This document shows positions 44,357-53,384 of a stretch of DNA of 64,000 bases, piece after piece. The stretch's first letter is position 1, and every line of letters starts with the position of its first letter. A program made the position numbers and the translations under genes. The DNA lies in assembly GCF_900105945.1 (NCBI RefSeq), contig NZ_FNSO01000004.1, positions 3,844,001-3,908,000 of the forward strand, written 5' to 3'. This DNA comes from Amycolatopsis tolypomycina. Its GTDB lineage: Bacteria; Actinomycetota; Actinomycetes; Mycobacteriales; Pseudonocardiaceae. Below the pieces are notes generated by a model. The model was not told where the DNA came from, made no database searches, and was given only the letters and a program-made list of their open reading frames with translations.

Positions 44357-46504
44357 ATGCCCGACCACATCCGCCCGCAACTGACCGGGATCGAGCTCCA
44401 CGCCCTCGAACCCGGACTGTGCCTGCTCAGCACGCCGAACGGCGGCCAGTTCCCGATCACCGCCCCGGTGGCGGAGGTCCGGGGGTGGCTCGACCGGTGC
44501 GACGGCACCCGCACCCGCGAGAAGCTGCTGGCCGGGATGGACCCCGGCTACGCGGAGGTGCTCGACTTCCTCGAGGCGGACGCCTGCCTGCGCGCGGACC
44601 AGGACGCCGGTGCCCGCCGCCTCGCCGCGACCACGGTGCTGCTCGCCGGGGCGCCGGAGCTGACCGAACCCCTCGCGGGCCTCCTCGCGCCGTCCGGTTA
44701 CGCGCGGATCGCCCGGCTCACCGGCCTCGACCACCCCTTCCCGGTGGCTCCCGCGGACACGATCGTCGTCGCCGCGTTCACCCATCCGGCCTATGCCGAG
44801 CTGACCGCGCTGGAGGCCTTCTGCGCCGACCGCGGGGTGCGCTTCCTCCCCTTCCGCTGCGAACGCGGCCAGGGGATCGCCGGGCCCGCGGTCACCCCCG
44901 GCTCCGGCCCCGACTTCGCCGACGCGCTGGCCCGCCGCCGCTCCGCCGCCCCCGACCCGCGGGTGCTCGACGCCTTCGCCGCCGCCGGTGCCCCGCCCGG
45001 CCCGCGGTTCCGGCCCGGGGAGACCCGCTGGCTGCTCACCGCCCTCGCCGTCCAGCTCGAACGCTGGGCCTCCGGTGCGCCCGCCGAGACCACGACCGGC
45101 GAACTCGAACTCGACCCCGTCCGGCTGCGGGTGCTCTCCCGGCCCGTGCTGCCCGTGCCCGACCGGCCCCGGCCGGTGGTGGTGGCGCACGGGCCGCGGC
45201 CCGACCTGCTCGTCGACGACCGCACGGGGATCGTCACCGCGGTCCGCGAACTGCCCGCCGCGCCGGGCATGCCCGCCCGCCTGAAGGTGTGCGCGGTCGA
45301 CGTCGCCGACCTGCCCCACGACAGTCAGGCGTCCGGCACGTCGTGGCACGACTTCGAACCCGCCCGCGACTCCGCGATCGGCGCGGCCGTGGCGCGCTAC
45401 TGCGGCAGCCGGCTCGGGCCGGAACGCCGGATCCGCCACGCCAGTTACGACCGGCTGCGCCGCGACGGCGTCCCGGCCCTCGACCCACGCCGCCTGAACC
45501 TCTACTCGGCACGGCAGTACGCGAGCGCAGGTTTCCCGTTCGCGCCGTTCACGACCGACGTCGAGTGCGCTTGGGTGGAAGGCTTTTCGCACACGACACA
45601 GGACCCGATCTGGGTCCCGGCGTGCCTCGTCTCGGCCGAGCCCGAACCCGGCGGCCCGCGGTTCACCGGCCCGGTGACCGCCGGGCTCGCCGGCGGCACC
45701 AGCGTGGAAGACGCCGTAACCTCCGGCCTCGAAGAGGTCCTGGCACGCGACACGACCATGGTCTGGTGGGCCAACACGCCCCGGCTGCGCCGGCTGTCCG
45801 TCCCGGCGGAGATCCGGGCACTGGTCGCCGACACCGCCGACACCTACGACGTCACCCTCATCCCGCTGGACAACGAGTTCGACGTCCCGATCGTCGCCGC
45901 CGCGGTGTTCGACCGGACCCGGCGCCGGCTGTCGATCGGGTTGGCGACCCGGCCCGACGCGTTCGAAGCGGCCAAGAAGGCGCTCGCCGAAGGGTTCACC
46001 CTCCAGCACACCTACCGCACCCTCGACGACGAGCGCGCGCCGGCCGGCCGGCGGTACCCGGGCCACCTCAAGCCCTACCGCGCCGACCGCCGCTACCTCG
46101 ACTCCTACCGCGAAGACTTCGCCGACGTCGTGGACCCGGCGTGCCGGCAGCAGATCCACCTCGACCCCCGAGCCGCGGCGCGGGTGGCGCCGTGGGTGCG
46201 CAACCTCCCGGTGCGGACCTGGGAGGGCCTCCCGTCCCTGGGCGAGCGGCGGCTCAAGGCCTACCAGGAACGCGTCGAGGAGCGCGGGTTCGAGGTGATC
46301 AGCGTCGACCGCACCACCCGCGACGTCGAGGCCGCCGGCTTCCACGCCGCGCACACCCTGGTGCCGGGTCTGGTGCCGAACCTCCCGGCCGGCATCCCGT
46401 GCTGGGGCGACGGCCGGATCCGCCGAGCCGCGGTCGACCTCGGCTGGCGGTCCACGCCCCTGCCCGAAGAGGGGTTGAACGTCTTCCCGCTTCCCCACGC
46501 CTGA
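44357..46504 (+). CDS. Fused E1-like/YcaO TOMM cyclodehydratase-type protein
   Basis: A 715-residue protein. Residues 1 to about 280 resemble the leader-peptide-binding, ThiF/E1-like partner of azoline-forming enzymes (AATTVLLAGAPELTEPL); residues from about 285 to 715 are a YcaO domain with GLAGGTSVEDAVTSGLEEVL and a C-terminal FPLPHA tail like the Pro-rich end of cyclodehydratases. In working enzymes the fused protein converts Cys/Ser/Thr of a precursor peptide to azolines with ATP. Here the first YcaO motif reads SAIGAAVARYC where active enzymes carry GEA-ER, and the second reads EEVLARD instead of E-ERD, so metal/ATP-binding glutamates appear replaced by Ala. No dehydrogenase or precursor is adjacent. 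ATG 44357 follows a GAGGGG site. Confidence 0.88.
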   Translation: MPDHIRPQLTGIELHALEPGLCLLSTPNGGQFPITAPVAEVRGWLDRCDGTRTREKLLAGMDPGYAEVLDFLEADACLRADQDAGARRLAATTVLLAGAPELTEPLAGLLAPSGYARIARLTGLDHPFPVAPADTIVVAAFTHPAYAELTALEAFCADRGVRFLPFRCERGQGIAGPAVTPGSGPDFADALARRRSAAPDPRVLDAFAAAGAPPGPRFRPGETRWLLTALAVQLERWASGAPAETTTGELELDPVRLRVLSRPVLPVPDRPRPVVVAHGPRPDLLVDDRTGIVTAVRELPAAPGMPARLKVCAVDVADLPHDSQASGTSWHDFEPARDSAIGAAVARYCGSRLGPERRIRHASYDRLRRDGVPALDPRRLNLYSARQYASAGFPFAPFTTDVECAWVEGFSHTTQDPIWVPACLVSAEPEPGGPRFTGPVTAGLAGGTSVEDAVTSGLEEVLARDTTMVWWANTPRLRRLSVPAEIRALVADTADTYDVTLIPLDNEFDVPIVAAAVFDRTRRRLSIGLATRPDAFEAAKKALAEGFTLQHTYRTLDDERAPAGRRYPGHLKPYRADRRYLDSYREDFADVVDPACRQQIHLDPRAAARVAPWVRNLPVRTWEGLPSLGERRLKAYQERVEERGFEVISVDRTTRDVEAAGFHAAHTLVPGLVPNLPAGIPCWGDGRIRRAAVDLGWRSTPLPEEGLNVFPLPHA

Positions 46505-46593
46505 GGAGCCGCACCCCATTTCCGGGCAACGCGCGAGCGTAACGCGGAACCCGGCCGAGGCGACTCACGGACGACCGGACCCGGGGAGGAAGC

Positions 46594-47643
46594 ATGGCGA
46601 AACGTCTGGTGATCTGCTGCGACGGGACGTGGAACAGCCTCCGCCAGCCGGCTCCGACCAACGTCGGCCAGCTCCAGGCCGTGGTCGCGCCCGCCGATCC
46701 GGCCGGCACGGAACAGCGGGTGTACTACCGCGAAGGGGTCGGTACCGGAAAGCTGTGGGACCGCATCACCGGTGGCGCTTTCGGCGTCGGGCTCTCGGCG
46801 AACGTGAAGGACGCCTACCGTTTCGTCGCCGAAAACTACGAACCCGGTGACGAACTTTTCTTCTTCGGCTTCAGTCGCGGCGCCTACACCGCGCGCAGCG
46901 TCGTGGGCTTCATCCGCAACTGCGGCGTCCTGCACCCCGGCGAGCTCGGCCGGCTCGAGGAGGCCTACGGGCTGTACCGCGCTCGCGACCGGGCGACGTC
47001 CGGTCCGGACAGCCCGCGGGCCCGCGAGTTCCGCGCGAAGTACGCCCGCGAAGACCGGACGCCGATCCGGTTCGTCGGGGTCTGGGACACCGTCGGTGCG
47101 CTGGGCATCCCGCTCAGCGGCGGCCGGCTGATCCACCTGCTGAACAAGCGCTGGCAGTTCCACGACATGGAGCTGACGTCGATCGTGCAGGCGGCGTTCC
47201 AGGCGCTGGCGGTGGACGAGCACCGCAAGTCGTTCAGCCCGGCCGTGTGGGCGCCGTCGAAGGCCTCGAACGGCCAGCTCCGCGAACAGGTCTGGTTCGC
47301 CGGCGCCCACTCCGACGTCGGTGGCGGCTACCGGCAGCCTGCGCTGTCGAACCTCGCCCTGCGGTGGATGGCCGACCGGGCCGAGCGGTGCGGCTTGGCG
47401 TTCGAAGACGACGCCTTCGGCCACCTGGCCGCCCGCGACGAACTCGGCGAACTGCACAATTCGCTCAACGGGTTCTTCCGGTGGTTCGGCTCGGCGAACC
47501 GCGTCATCGGCCGCGCGGACCCGGCGACGGAGTTCGCGGGGTCGTGCGCGCTGCACCGCAGTGAGCAGATGCAGCCGCCGTACCGGCCGGGCAACCTGCT
47601 CGCGTACCTGGCGGACCCGGCGCACCGGATCATGAAGGTGTGA
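46594..47643 (+). CDS. DUF2235 alpha/beta-hydrolase (Tle1-type lipase-like)
   Basis: A 349-residue DUF2235 protein. The N-terminus KRLVICCDGTWNS is the family signature, the nucleophile elbow is FFGFSRGAYTAR (Ser of GFSRG), the acid is in FVGVWDTVGALG, and the His region is WFAGAHSDVGGGY. Some DUF2235 members are type VI phospholipase effectors; others are stand-alone cytoplasmic hydrolases, and with no secretion genes the latter is likelier. ATG 46594 has a GGGAGG site. It lies 90 bp after the YcaO-type gene on the same strand. Confidence 0.9.
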   Translation: MAKRLVICCDGTWNSLRQPAPTNVGQLQAVVAPADPAGTEQRVYYREGVGTGKLWDRITGGAFGVGLSANVKDAYRFVAENYEPGDELFFFGFSRGAYTARSVVGFIRNCGVLHPGELGRLEEAYGLYRARDRATSGPDSPRAREFRAKYAREDRTPIRFVGVWDTVGALGIPLSGGRLIHLLNKRWQFHDMELTSIVQAAFQALAVDEHRKSFSPAVWAPSKASNGQLREQVWFAGAHSDVGGGYRQPALSNLALRWMADRAERCGLAFEDDAFGHLAARDELGELHNSLNGFFRWFGSANRVIGRADPATEFAGSCALHRSEQMQPPYRPGNLLAYLADPAHRIMKV

Positions 47644-47652
47644 GACGCGCCC

Positions 47653-47685
47653 GGGCCCCTGTCCGAGGGAGGCGGACAGGGGCCC
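47653..47685 (+). terminator. Hairpin terminator after the DUF2235 gene
   Basis: GGGCCCCTGTCC (47653-47664) and its complement (47674-47685), 10 bp after the stop. It lies between two convergent genes and can serve both. Confidence 0.75.
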
Positions 47686-47701
47686 GTGCGCGGTCAGCGG
47701 G

Positions 47702-48460
47702 TCAGTGGTTGATCTTGAACCACGGCTGCGCCCAGCCGAGGTAGGTCTGGCCCCACTTGCTCTTGATCTGGGCGATCGTGGTCTCGGTGTAGCTGCCGTA
47801 GCCGTTGATGTCGTTCGACAGGAACTTGCCGTCGCCGATGGAGATCATCGTGTGGCCGGCGCCGCTGCTCTTGAAGTAGGCGAGGCCGCCCGCCGGGACC
47901 TGGTAGTCACCCGCGTGCTTGAACGAGGCCGGGATCTGGGTCCAGTGGATGTAGGCCGTCTCCGAGCCGGACGCGGACCAGCCGTAGTTCTGGGCGTTGA
48001 TCCGGTCGCACCAGCCCTCGTAGGAGTCGAGGTCGTTCGTGTGGATGCGGGTCTTGGCGTAGGCCACGGCCTGCGCGCAGGTCTTCGGGTTGCCGGTGCC
48101 CGCGGTGGAGCAGGTCAGCGTCGAGCCCGCGCAGTCCGGGGCGACCCGGCCGTCGGAGCCGGTGTAGACGTAGGCGTCGCTGATGTAGCCGTCGCCCACC
48201 TTGTCCCAGATGTCCGAGGTGCCGTACTTGCCGTCGACCGTGGAGCCGTTGGTCTGGCAGGTGATGGTCACGGCGGTGCCGTCGGCGATGCTGCCGATGG
48301 AGCCCGCGGTGGCGCTCGGGCTGGACCGCACGGTCAGCGGCGCACCCGAGTCGGTGTGCACGGTGCCCGTGGCCGCGAACGCCGGGCCCGCGCCGGCGAC
48401 CACGAGCGCCGCGGCGATGCCGGCCACCCCGGCCAGCCGCTTCACGATCCCCAAGTTCAT
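47702..48460 (-). CDS. Secreted SH3-domain protein with a C-terminal CHAP-like segment
   Basis: A 252-residue exported protein: signal peptide (about 1-29, AFAAT), a bacterial SH3 domain (about 30-100; APLTVRSSPSATAGSIG) and a C-terminal domain with CAQAVAYAKTRI, DSYEGWCDRINAQNYGW and GHTMISIGDGKFLSND. The Cys near the start of the C-terminal domain, with GHTMI as the His segment, suggests an NlpC/CHAP-like cell-wall hydrolase or a catalytically altered relative; this is tentative. ATG 48460 with a GGAGGA site. It is a monocistronic gene. Confidence 0.82.
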   Translation of the reverse strand: MNLGIVKRLAGVAGIAAALVVAGAGPAFAATGTVHTDSGAPLTVRSSPSATAGSIGSIADGTAVTITCQTNGSTVDGKYGTSDIWDKVGDGYISDAYVYTGSDGRVAPDCAGSTLTCSTAGTGNPKTCAQAVAYAKTRIHTNDLDSYEGWCDRINAQNYGWSASGSETAYIHWTQIPASFKHAGDYQVPAGGLAYFKSSGAGHTMISIGDGKFLSNDINGYGSYTETTIAQIKSKWGQTYLGWAQPWFKINH

Positions 48461-48571
48461 TGTTCTGTCCTCCAGTATTCGGTGTGGGAACAGAATGGGG
48501 ACCGCCGGTACAAGGCGCGTACAAACCGCGGCCGGACTTCTGGAGATACGGCAAAGCGGACGAAATCCCGG

Positions 48572-50005
48572 TCAGGCCAGGTATTCCGCGGCCGCGCGGA
48601 GGCTGACCCAGGAGCCGCTGAAGGTGTCGATCCGCGGGCCACCGCCGGGTCCGGGTACGCCCGTTTCCACGCGGATGTACTCGAGCCCGGACAGGGCGTC
48701 GAGCAGCGCGCGGACCTTCGGGTGCCGGTGCGCCTCCCGCGTCACCACGACGACGCTGCGAAACCCCTTCGCCCCTTCGAGCACCGCGTCGGCGTCGTCC
48801 GGCGTCGCGGTCATCGCCCGGCTGCCCGGCACGAGCTCGGCCAGGTGCGCGCCGAGGCCCCACGGCATCGGCCCGGCCGCGATGGTCGGCTCGGTCTGGA
48901 CGTCGACCACCAGCGCCGGCCCGGCCAACCGCGGCTCACCCTGGATGCGCAGCGCCTTGCGGGCCGCTTCCAGGCCGAGCCGCCGGTCGACCGGGCCCAC
49001 CGACGCCGGGGCCGGGTCGGTGCCCAGCGCCGCCGTCCGCGCCGCCGCCTCCGCCAGCCGCTCCAGGGGCAGCTCCCCCGCCGCGACCGCGGCCACGATC
49101 GCCGTCACGCAGGCGTCCAGGTGTGCGGCTTCGAAGGCCGCGCCACCGAGGCACAGCGCGTCCGCCCCGGCCGCCAGGGCCCGCACCGCCGAGCGGCCGA
49201 GGCCGTCGTGGCGCCCGTATGCCCCGGACACCGCGCCCATCTCCAGCGCGTCGGTGATCACCGCGCCGGTGAAGCCGAGTTCGCCGCGCAGGACGTCGGT
49301 GAGGGCGGTGCGGTTGAGCGTGGCCGGCTCGTCGCCCCAGGCCCGGACGACCAGGTGACCGGACATCACCGAGCGCACCCCGGCCCGGATTGCCGCGGCG
49401 AACGGGACCAGCTCGATCTCCCGCAGCTCTTCGACGGTCCGCGGCAGCACCGGCAGGGCCACGTGCGAATCCTCGGTCGCGGCGCCGTGGCCCGGGAAGT
49501 GCTTCGCGCAGGCCGCCACGCCGTACTTCTGCAACCCGGTCACGTAGGCCGCGACGTGCGGCGACGCCTTCGCCGGGTCGGCCCCGAACGCCCGGACGCC
49601 GATGATCGGGTCCTCGGCGGCCAGGGTGAGGTCCGCGCACGGCGCGAGGTTCACCGTGACGCCGCACGCGGCCAGCCGCTCGCCGAGGGCGGCGGCGACC
49701 GCCGTCGTCAGCTCCGGGTCGTCCGCGGCGCCGAGGGCCAGCGGGCCCGGCACGAACGACCCCGTGTTGACGTCGAGGCGGGTGACGTCGCCGCCCTCCT
49801 CGTCGATGCCGACCACGACGCCGTCCCGCGCACTCCGCAGCTGGGCGGTCAGGGCGGCGACCTGCTCGTCGTCGACGACGTTGCGGCCGAACAGGACCAC
49901 CCCGCCGAGCCCCTCGGCGATCCGGCGGCGCAGCCAGTCCGGCGCGGTCGTGCCGGCGAACCCGGGCAGGAGGACGGCTTCGGCGAGCTTCTCGGGAGAA
50001 CTCAA
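48572..50005 (-). CDS. GH3 beta-N-acetylhexosaminidase-like protein
   Basis: A 477-residue GH3 protein. The barrel carries VVLFGRNVVDDEQV, GIDEEGGDVTRL, the GH3 N-acetylglucosaminidase signature KHFPGHGAATEDSH (about 165-178, with the catalytic His of the Asp-His dyad region) and ITDALEMGAV with the nucleophile Asp. No signal peptide is visible, so it acts in the cytoplasm on imported chitobiose or muropeptide-derived sugars. The start is TTG at 50005 with an AAGGGG site; it lies 3 bp after the permease stop. Being the last gene of an ABC-importer operon under a DasR-type site supports an amino-sugar role. Confidence 0.9.
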   Translation of the reverse strand: MSSPEKLAEAVLLPGFAGTTAPDWLRRRIAEGLGGVVLFGRNVVDDEQVAALTAQLRSARDGVVVGIDEEGGDVTRLDVNTGSFVPGPLALGAADDPELTTAVAAALGERLAACGVTVNLAPCADLTLAAEDPIIGVRAFGADPAKASPHVAAYVTGLQKYGVAACAKHFPGHGAATEDSHVALPVLPRTVEELREIELVPFAAAIRAGVRSVMSGHLVVRAWGDEPATLNRTALTDVLRGELGFTGAVITDALEMGAVSGAYGRHDGLGRSAVRALAAGADALCLGGAAFEAAHLDACVTAIVAAVAAGELPLERLAEAAARTAALGTDPAPASVGPVDRRLGLEAARKALRIQGEPRLAGPALVVDVQTEPTIAAGPMPWGLGAHLAELVPGSRAMTATPDDADAVLEGAKGFRSVVVVTREAHRHPKVRALLDALSGLEYIRVETGVPGPGGGPRIDTFSGSWVSLRAAAEYLA

Positions 50006-50008
50006 CAG

Positions 50009-50839
50009 CTACCCCTTCACGGCGCCGGCGGTCGCGCCGGACACGAGCTTGCGTTGCACGAGCAGGAAGAAGATCAGCGCCGGGATCGCGTAGATGACCG
50101 ACGCGGCCATGACGCCGCCCCAGTCGGTGGCGAACGCGGTGCGGAACGACGCCAGCCACACCGGCAGCGTCTCCTTCGGCTTGTCCTGGATGAACACCAG
50201 CGCGAACAGGTACTCGTTCCACGCGGTGATGAAGCTGAACACCGAGGTGGTGACCAGCCCCGGCCCGAGCAGCGGCAGCGTCACCCGGCGGAACGCGCCG
50301 GTCTGGCTGCAGCCGTCGATCATCGCGGCCTCTTCCAGCTCGTACGGGATCCCGTTGACGAAGCCGTAGAGCATCCAGACCGTGAACGGCAGCGTGGTGG
50401 CGAAGTAGATCAGCAGCAGCGACGGCAGCGTGTTGAGCAGCCCGGCGTCCCGCATCAGCAGGAACAGCGGGATGAACAGGGCCGACACCGGCGCCAGCTG
50501 CGCCACCATGACCAGCACCAGGAAGCCCCGGCGGCCGGTGAACCGCAGCCGGGACAGCGGGATCGCCGCCAGCGTGCCGGCCACCAGCGCGCACAGCACC
50601 GAACCGACCGTGACGATCAGGCTGTTCATCAGGTAGGTCGGGAAGTTGTCCTTGCTCAGCGCGGTGGCGAAGTTGCCGAACGAGAACGACGTCGGGATCA
50701 GGTCGTACTTCGGCGAGAGGATCTGGCCGGGCGATCTCAGCGACGTGACGAACATCCAGTACGTCGGGAAGACGATGGCCAGCGCCACCAGGACGCCGAC
50801 GACCGACAGCGCGATCCGCTGCGGCAGCGATTTCCTCAC
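50009..50839 (-). CDS. Carbohydrate ABC transporter permease (MalG family)
   Basis: A 276-residue permease with six membrane spans and the EAA loop EEAAMIDGCSQTGAFRRVTLPLLGP (shown as EEAAMIDGCSQ and VTLPLLGP). GTG at 50839 overlaps the stop of the partner permease (GTGA). It forms the transmembrane channel with the MalF-type permease. No ATPase gene is in the operon, so the transporter is expected to use a shared ATPase of the MsiK type encoded elsewhere, as in streptomycete sugar importers. Confidence 0.92.
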   Translation of the reverse strand: MRKSLPQRIALSVVGVLVALAIVFPTYWMFVTSLRSPGQILSPKYDLIPTSFSFGNFATALSKDNFPTYLMNSLIVTVGSVLCALVAGTLAAIPLSRLRFTGRRGFLVLVMVAQLAPVSALFIPLFLLMRDAGLLNTLPSLLLIYFATTLPFTVWMLYGFVNGIPYELEEAAMIDGCSQTGAFRRVTLPLLGPGLVTTSVFSFITAWNEYLFALVFIQDKPKETLPVWLASFRTAFATDWGGVMAASVIYAIPALIFFLLVQRKLVSGATAGAVKG

Positions 50840-51822
50840 TTGAGATCACCTTCCGGGGTCCGGACGAGCAGCTGGATGTACCGGCCGGTGATGAGCGCCA
50901 GCACGATCAGCATCAGCGTCGCGATCGCGCCCGCCGCGCCGAAGTGGTTGCCCGCGATGCCCTTGAGGTACAGCACGACGGCTAGGGTGGTGCTCCCGCC
51001 GTCGGGGCCGCCCTCGCGGATCGCCCAGATCTGGGCGAAGGCGTTGAAGTCCCACAGCACCGACAGGAACGTCACCATCGTGGTGATCGGCCGGATGGCG
51101 GGCCAGGTGACCGCGCGGAACGTCTGCCACGCGCTGGCGCCGTCGATGCCGGCCGCCTCGTACTGCTCGCGTGGGACGCCGATGATGCCCGCGTAGAGCG
51201 AGAACGTCACGAACGGCACGGCCTGCCACACGATGAGCAGCCCGATCACCGTCAGCGTGCTGGCCCCGCTGGAGAACCACGAGAAGCCGATGAAGGAGTG
51301 GAAGCCCAGCCGGTCCAGCGTCTTGTTGAGGATGCCGTACTGCTGGTCGAAGATCCACTGGAACACCGTGGTCGTGGCGATCACCGGGGTGGCCCACGCG
51401 AGGACCAGCGTCACCTGCACCATGATCCGCACGACCGGGCCGAGGTGGCGCATGAGCACCGCCAGCAGCAGCCCGCCGGCGATCGTGGCGGCCACGATGG
51501 CCGCGGTGAAGACCAGGGTCCGGACGGTGATCGTCCAGAACTCCGGGTCCGACAGCGTGTTCGTGTAGTTGTCGAACCCGATCCAGATCATCTTCCCGGA
51601 GACGAGCTGGCCGATGTCGAGCTTGCGGAAGCTGATCGCCAGCACCTGGACCAGCGGCCAGGCGAGCAGCACCAGGATCGCCGCCAACGCCGGGAGCAGC
51701 AGCAGGTACGGGAGCACCCGGTCGCCGAACCGGCCCCGCCTGCGCTTGGTGACCCGGGTGTCGCGCGGCGATGCCGGCGGGGTCGCCCCCGCCGGCATCG
51801 TCACGTTCGCGGTCGCGGTCAT
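50836..51822 (-). CDS. Carbohydrate ABC transporter permease (MalF family)
   Basis: A 328-residue permease with a Ser/Pro/Arg-rich cytoplasmic N-terminus (about 35 residues) and six membrane spans. The EAA loop reads EQYEAAGIDGASAWQTFRAVTWP. It starts with ATG 51822, overlapping the binding-protein stop (ATGA), and ends overlapping the MalG-type gene. Together they form a CUT1 importer for oligosaccharides. Confidence 0.92.
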   Translation of the reverse strand: MTATANVTMPAGATPPASPRDTRVTKRRRGRFGDRVLPYLLLLPALAAILVLLAWPLVQVLAISFRKLDIGQLVSGKMIWIGFDNYTNTLSDPEFWTITVRTLVFTAAIVAATIAGGLLLAVLMRHLGPVVRIMVQVTLVLAWATPVIATTTVFQWIFDQQYGILNKTLDRLGFHSFIGFSWFSSGASTLTVIGLLIVWQAVPFVTFSLYAGIIGVPREQYEAAGIDGASAWQTFRAVTWPAIRPITTMVTFLSVLWDFNAFAQIWAIREGGPDGGSTTLAVVLYLKGIAGNHFGAAGAIATLMLIVLALITGRYIQLLVRTPEGDLK

Positions 51823-53120
51823 CCGCCGATGAGCTTGTTCAGCGCTGCGTTGGCGTCGGCGGTCGCCTGGTCGAGCGTCTTCTTGCCGGTGAGGTACGCG
51901 GTCAGCATGTCCTTGACCGGGTTCTGGCCGGACTCGACGTCACCCCACTTGGGGCTGGCCGGCACGGCCTTGCCGTTGGTGGACGCCTTGGCCATCACGC
52001 TGCCCAGCGGGTCCTTGTCCAGGCCGGTGAGGTCGGTCGACGTGCCGGGCACGACGCCGGCGGCGGCGAGCTGGCTCTGGTACTTCGGGCTGGAGAGCAG
52101 CTTGATGTACTCCTTGGCCGCGGCCACGTTCTTGCTGTTGGCCGGGATGGCGAGGTTCGAACCACCCAGGAAGACCGGGGCGCTCTGGCCGGCGGTCTTG
52201 CTCGGGATCGCGAAGGCGCCGGTCTTGGCGGTCAGGCTCGCGTCGGTCTTGGCGGCGGTCGCCAGCTCCCACGGGAGGCCGATCATCATGGCCGCCTTGC
52301 CGGCGCCGTAGACGGTCGCCTGCTGCGGCTTGGCCTCGTCGGCGTCCTTCGGCGCCTTGGTGCCGGAGGTGTCGACGAGCTTCTTGTAGAACTCCAGGCC
52401 GGCCTTGGCCTCGGGGGTGTCCAGGGTCGCCTTGTAGTTCTTGCCGTCGGCCTTGGCGATGTCACCGCCGTTGTCCCAGATGAACGACAGCAGCGCGTAC
52501 CAGTTCTGGCCCGGCATGTAGAGCGCCTGGAACTCGGGGTCGGCGCCGAACTTGGTCTTCAGCTTGCCGATCGCGTCGATCCACTCGTCGTTCGAGGTCG
52601 GCGTCTTGGTGATGCCGGCCTGCTCGAACATGTCCTTGCGGTAGATGACCTCGCGGTTGGCCGCGTAGAACGGGACGCCGTAGACCTTGCCGTCGTAGCT
52701 GCCCGAGTCGGCGAGGCCCTTGAGCCACTGCGCGCCGTTGAAGCTGTCCTTGTCGGCGGTCAGGTCGGTCAGGACGCCGTCCTGGGAGGCGAACGCGGCG
52801 GTCTGCGTGTTGCCGATCTCGATGACGTCCGGCGGCGCGCCGCTGGCCAGCGCGGTGGTCAGCTTCTGCTGGATGCCGTCCCACTGCTGGACTTCGTACT
52901 TGACCTTGACCCCGGGGTGCGCGGCCTCGAACTCCTTGTTGAGCGCGTCGGTCAGCGTCTCCGGCGCGGAGCCGGTCATCAGCCAGACCGTGACGGTCCC
53001 GCTCAGCGGCGCGTTGCCGCTCGGCGAGGCCGCGGTGTCCGAGCCGCCGGAGCCCGCGCAGCCCGCGGTCGCGAGCGTGAGTGCGGCGGCGCCCGCCGCC
53101 AGCTTGAGCCAGCGTTTCAC
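51819..53120 (-). CDS. Extracellular solute-binding lipoprotein (CUT1 sugar importer)
   Basis: A 433-residue lipoprotein: signal peptide with lipobox LATAGC (Cys about residue 21), Gly/Ser linker, then a type 2 binding fold with TVTVWLMTGSAPETL, HPGVKVKYEVQQWDG and DVIEIGNTQTAAF, typical of oligosaccharide-binding proteins. It delivers the substrate to the two permeases encoded downstream. The operon's GH3 hexosaminidase and the operator resembling DasR sites favour chitobiose or GlcNAc-type oligosaccharides (NgcE-like role), which is an inference. The ATG at 53120 begins the signal peptide. Confidence 0.92.
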   Translation of the reverse strand: MKRWLKLAAGAAALTLATAGCAGSGGSDTAASPSGNAPLSGTVTVWLMTGSAPETLTDALNKEFEAAHPGVKVKYEVQQWDGIQQKLTTALASGAPPDVIEIGNTQTAAFASQDGVLTDLTADKDSFNGAQWLKGLADSGSYDGKVYGVPFYAANREVIYRKDMFEQAGITKTPTSNDEWIDAIGKLKTKFGADPEFQALYMPGQNWYALLSFIWDNGGDIAKADGKNYKATLDTPEAKAGLEFYKKLVDTSGTKAPKDADEAKPQQATVYGAGKAAMMIGLPWELATAAKTDASLTAKTGAFAIPSKTAGQSAPVFLGGSNLAIPANSKNVAAAKEYIKLLSSPKYQSQLAAAGVVPGTSTDLTGLDKDPLGSVMAKASTNGKAVPASPKWGDVESGQNPVKDMLTAYLTGKKTLDQATADANAALNKLIGG

Positions 53121-53168
53121 TCGATGCCGTCCTTTCCCTGCCCGGCCACCGCGGCCGGACGCCCCAAA

Positions 53169-53208
53169 TGGTGTAGACCAATGTTGGGGTTAGAGTGGTA
53201 CGTACCAC
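53169..53208. promoter_or_regulatory. DasR-type operator and adjacent palindrome
   Basis: TGGTGTAGACCA (53169-53180) matches the remembered DasR-responsive element core TGGTCTANACCA on the other strand (TGGTCTACACCA). A perfect 14-bp palindrome GTGGTACGTACCAC follows at 53195-53208, 15 bp further upstream of the importer. Both lie within 90 bp of the binding-protein start. Confidence 0.65.
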
Positions 53209-53384
53209 AGGCCCTGTCAAGGCGGTTGCCGGAACGTTGTAAACGCATGCGAGGAGTAACCGGGCGGTCACCTGGGTGCGGCCCGACGTGCCAGAAGTCG
53301 TCCGAATAGGAAGGTGGTCCGGACCTTTTTCACCGCGGGGACACCGGGATTCCGCATGCCCCGGTCCGCGCGGCACAACGAAAA

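Noticed and set aside
44148..44384. Plus-strand 78-codon frame overlapping the YcaO start, considered as a precursor
   Set aside because: Starts with GTG without a spaced ribosome-binding site, overlaps the terminator and the enzyme gene, and has no Cys/Ser/Thr core pattern.
44017..44514. Minus-strand frame with a Cys-rich stretch (RCGCDCYL) near the YcaO gene, considered as a precursor peptide
   Set aside because: The segment is on the wrong strand, lies within the antisense of the leader and enzyme start, and lacks a ribosome-binding site and codon bias.
47705..51196. Open frame of over 1100 codons on the plus strand
   Set aside because: It is the antisense of the SH3, GH3 and permease genes; composition is Arg/Ala/Gly/Asp-rich with no domain, as expected of a GC-rich shadow frame.
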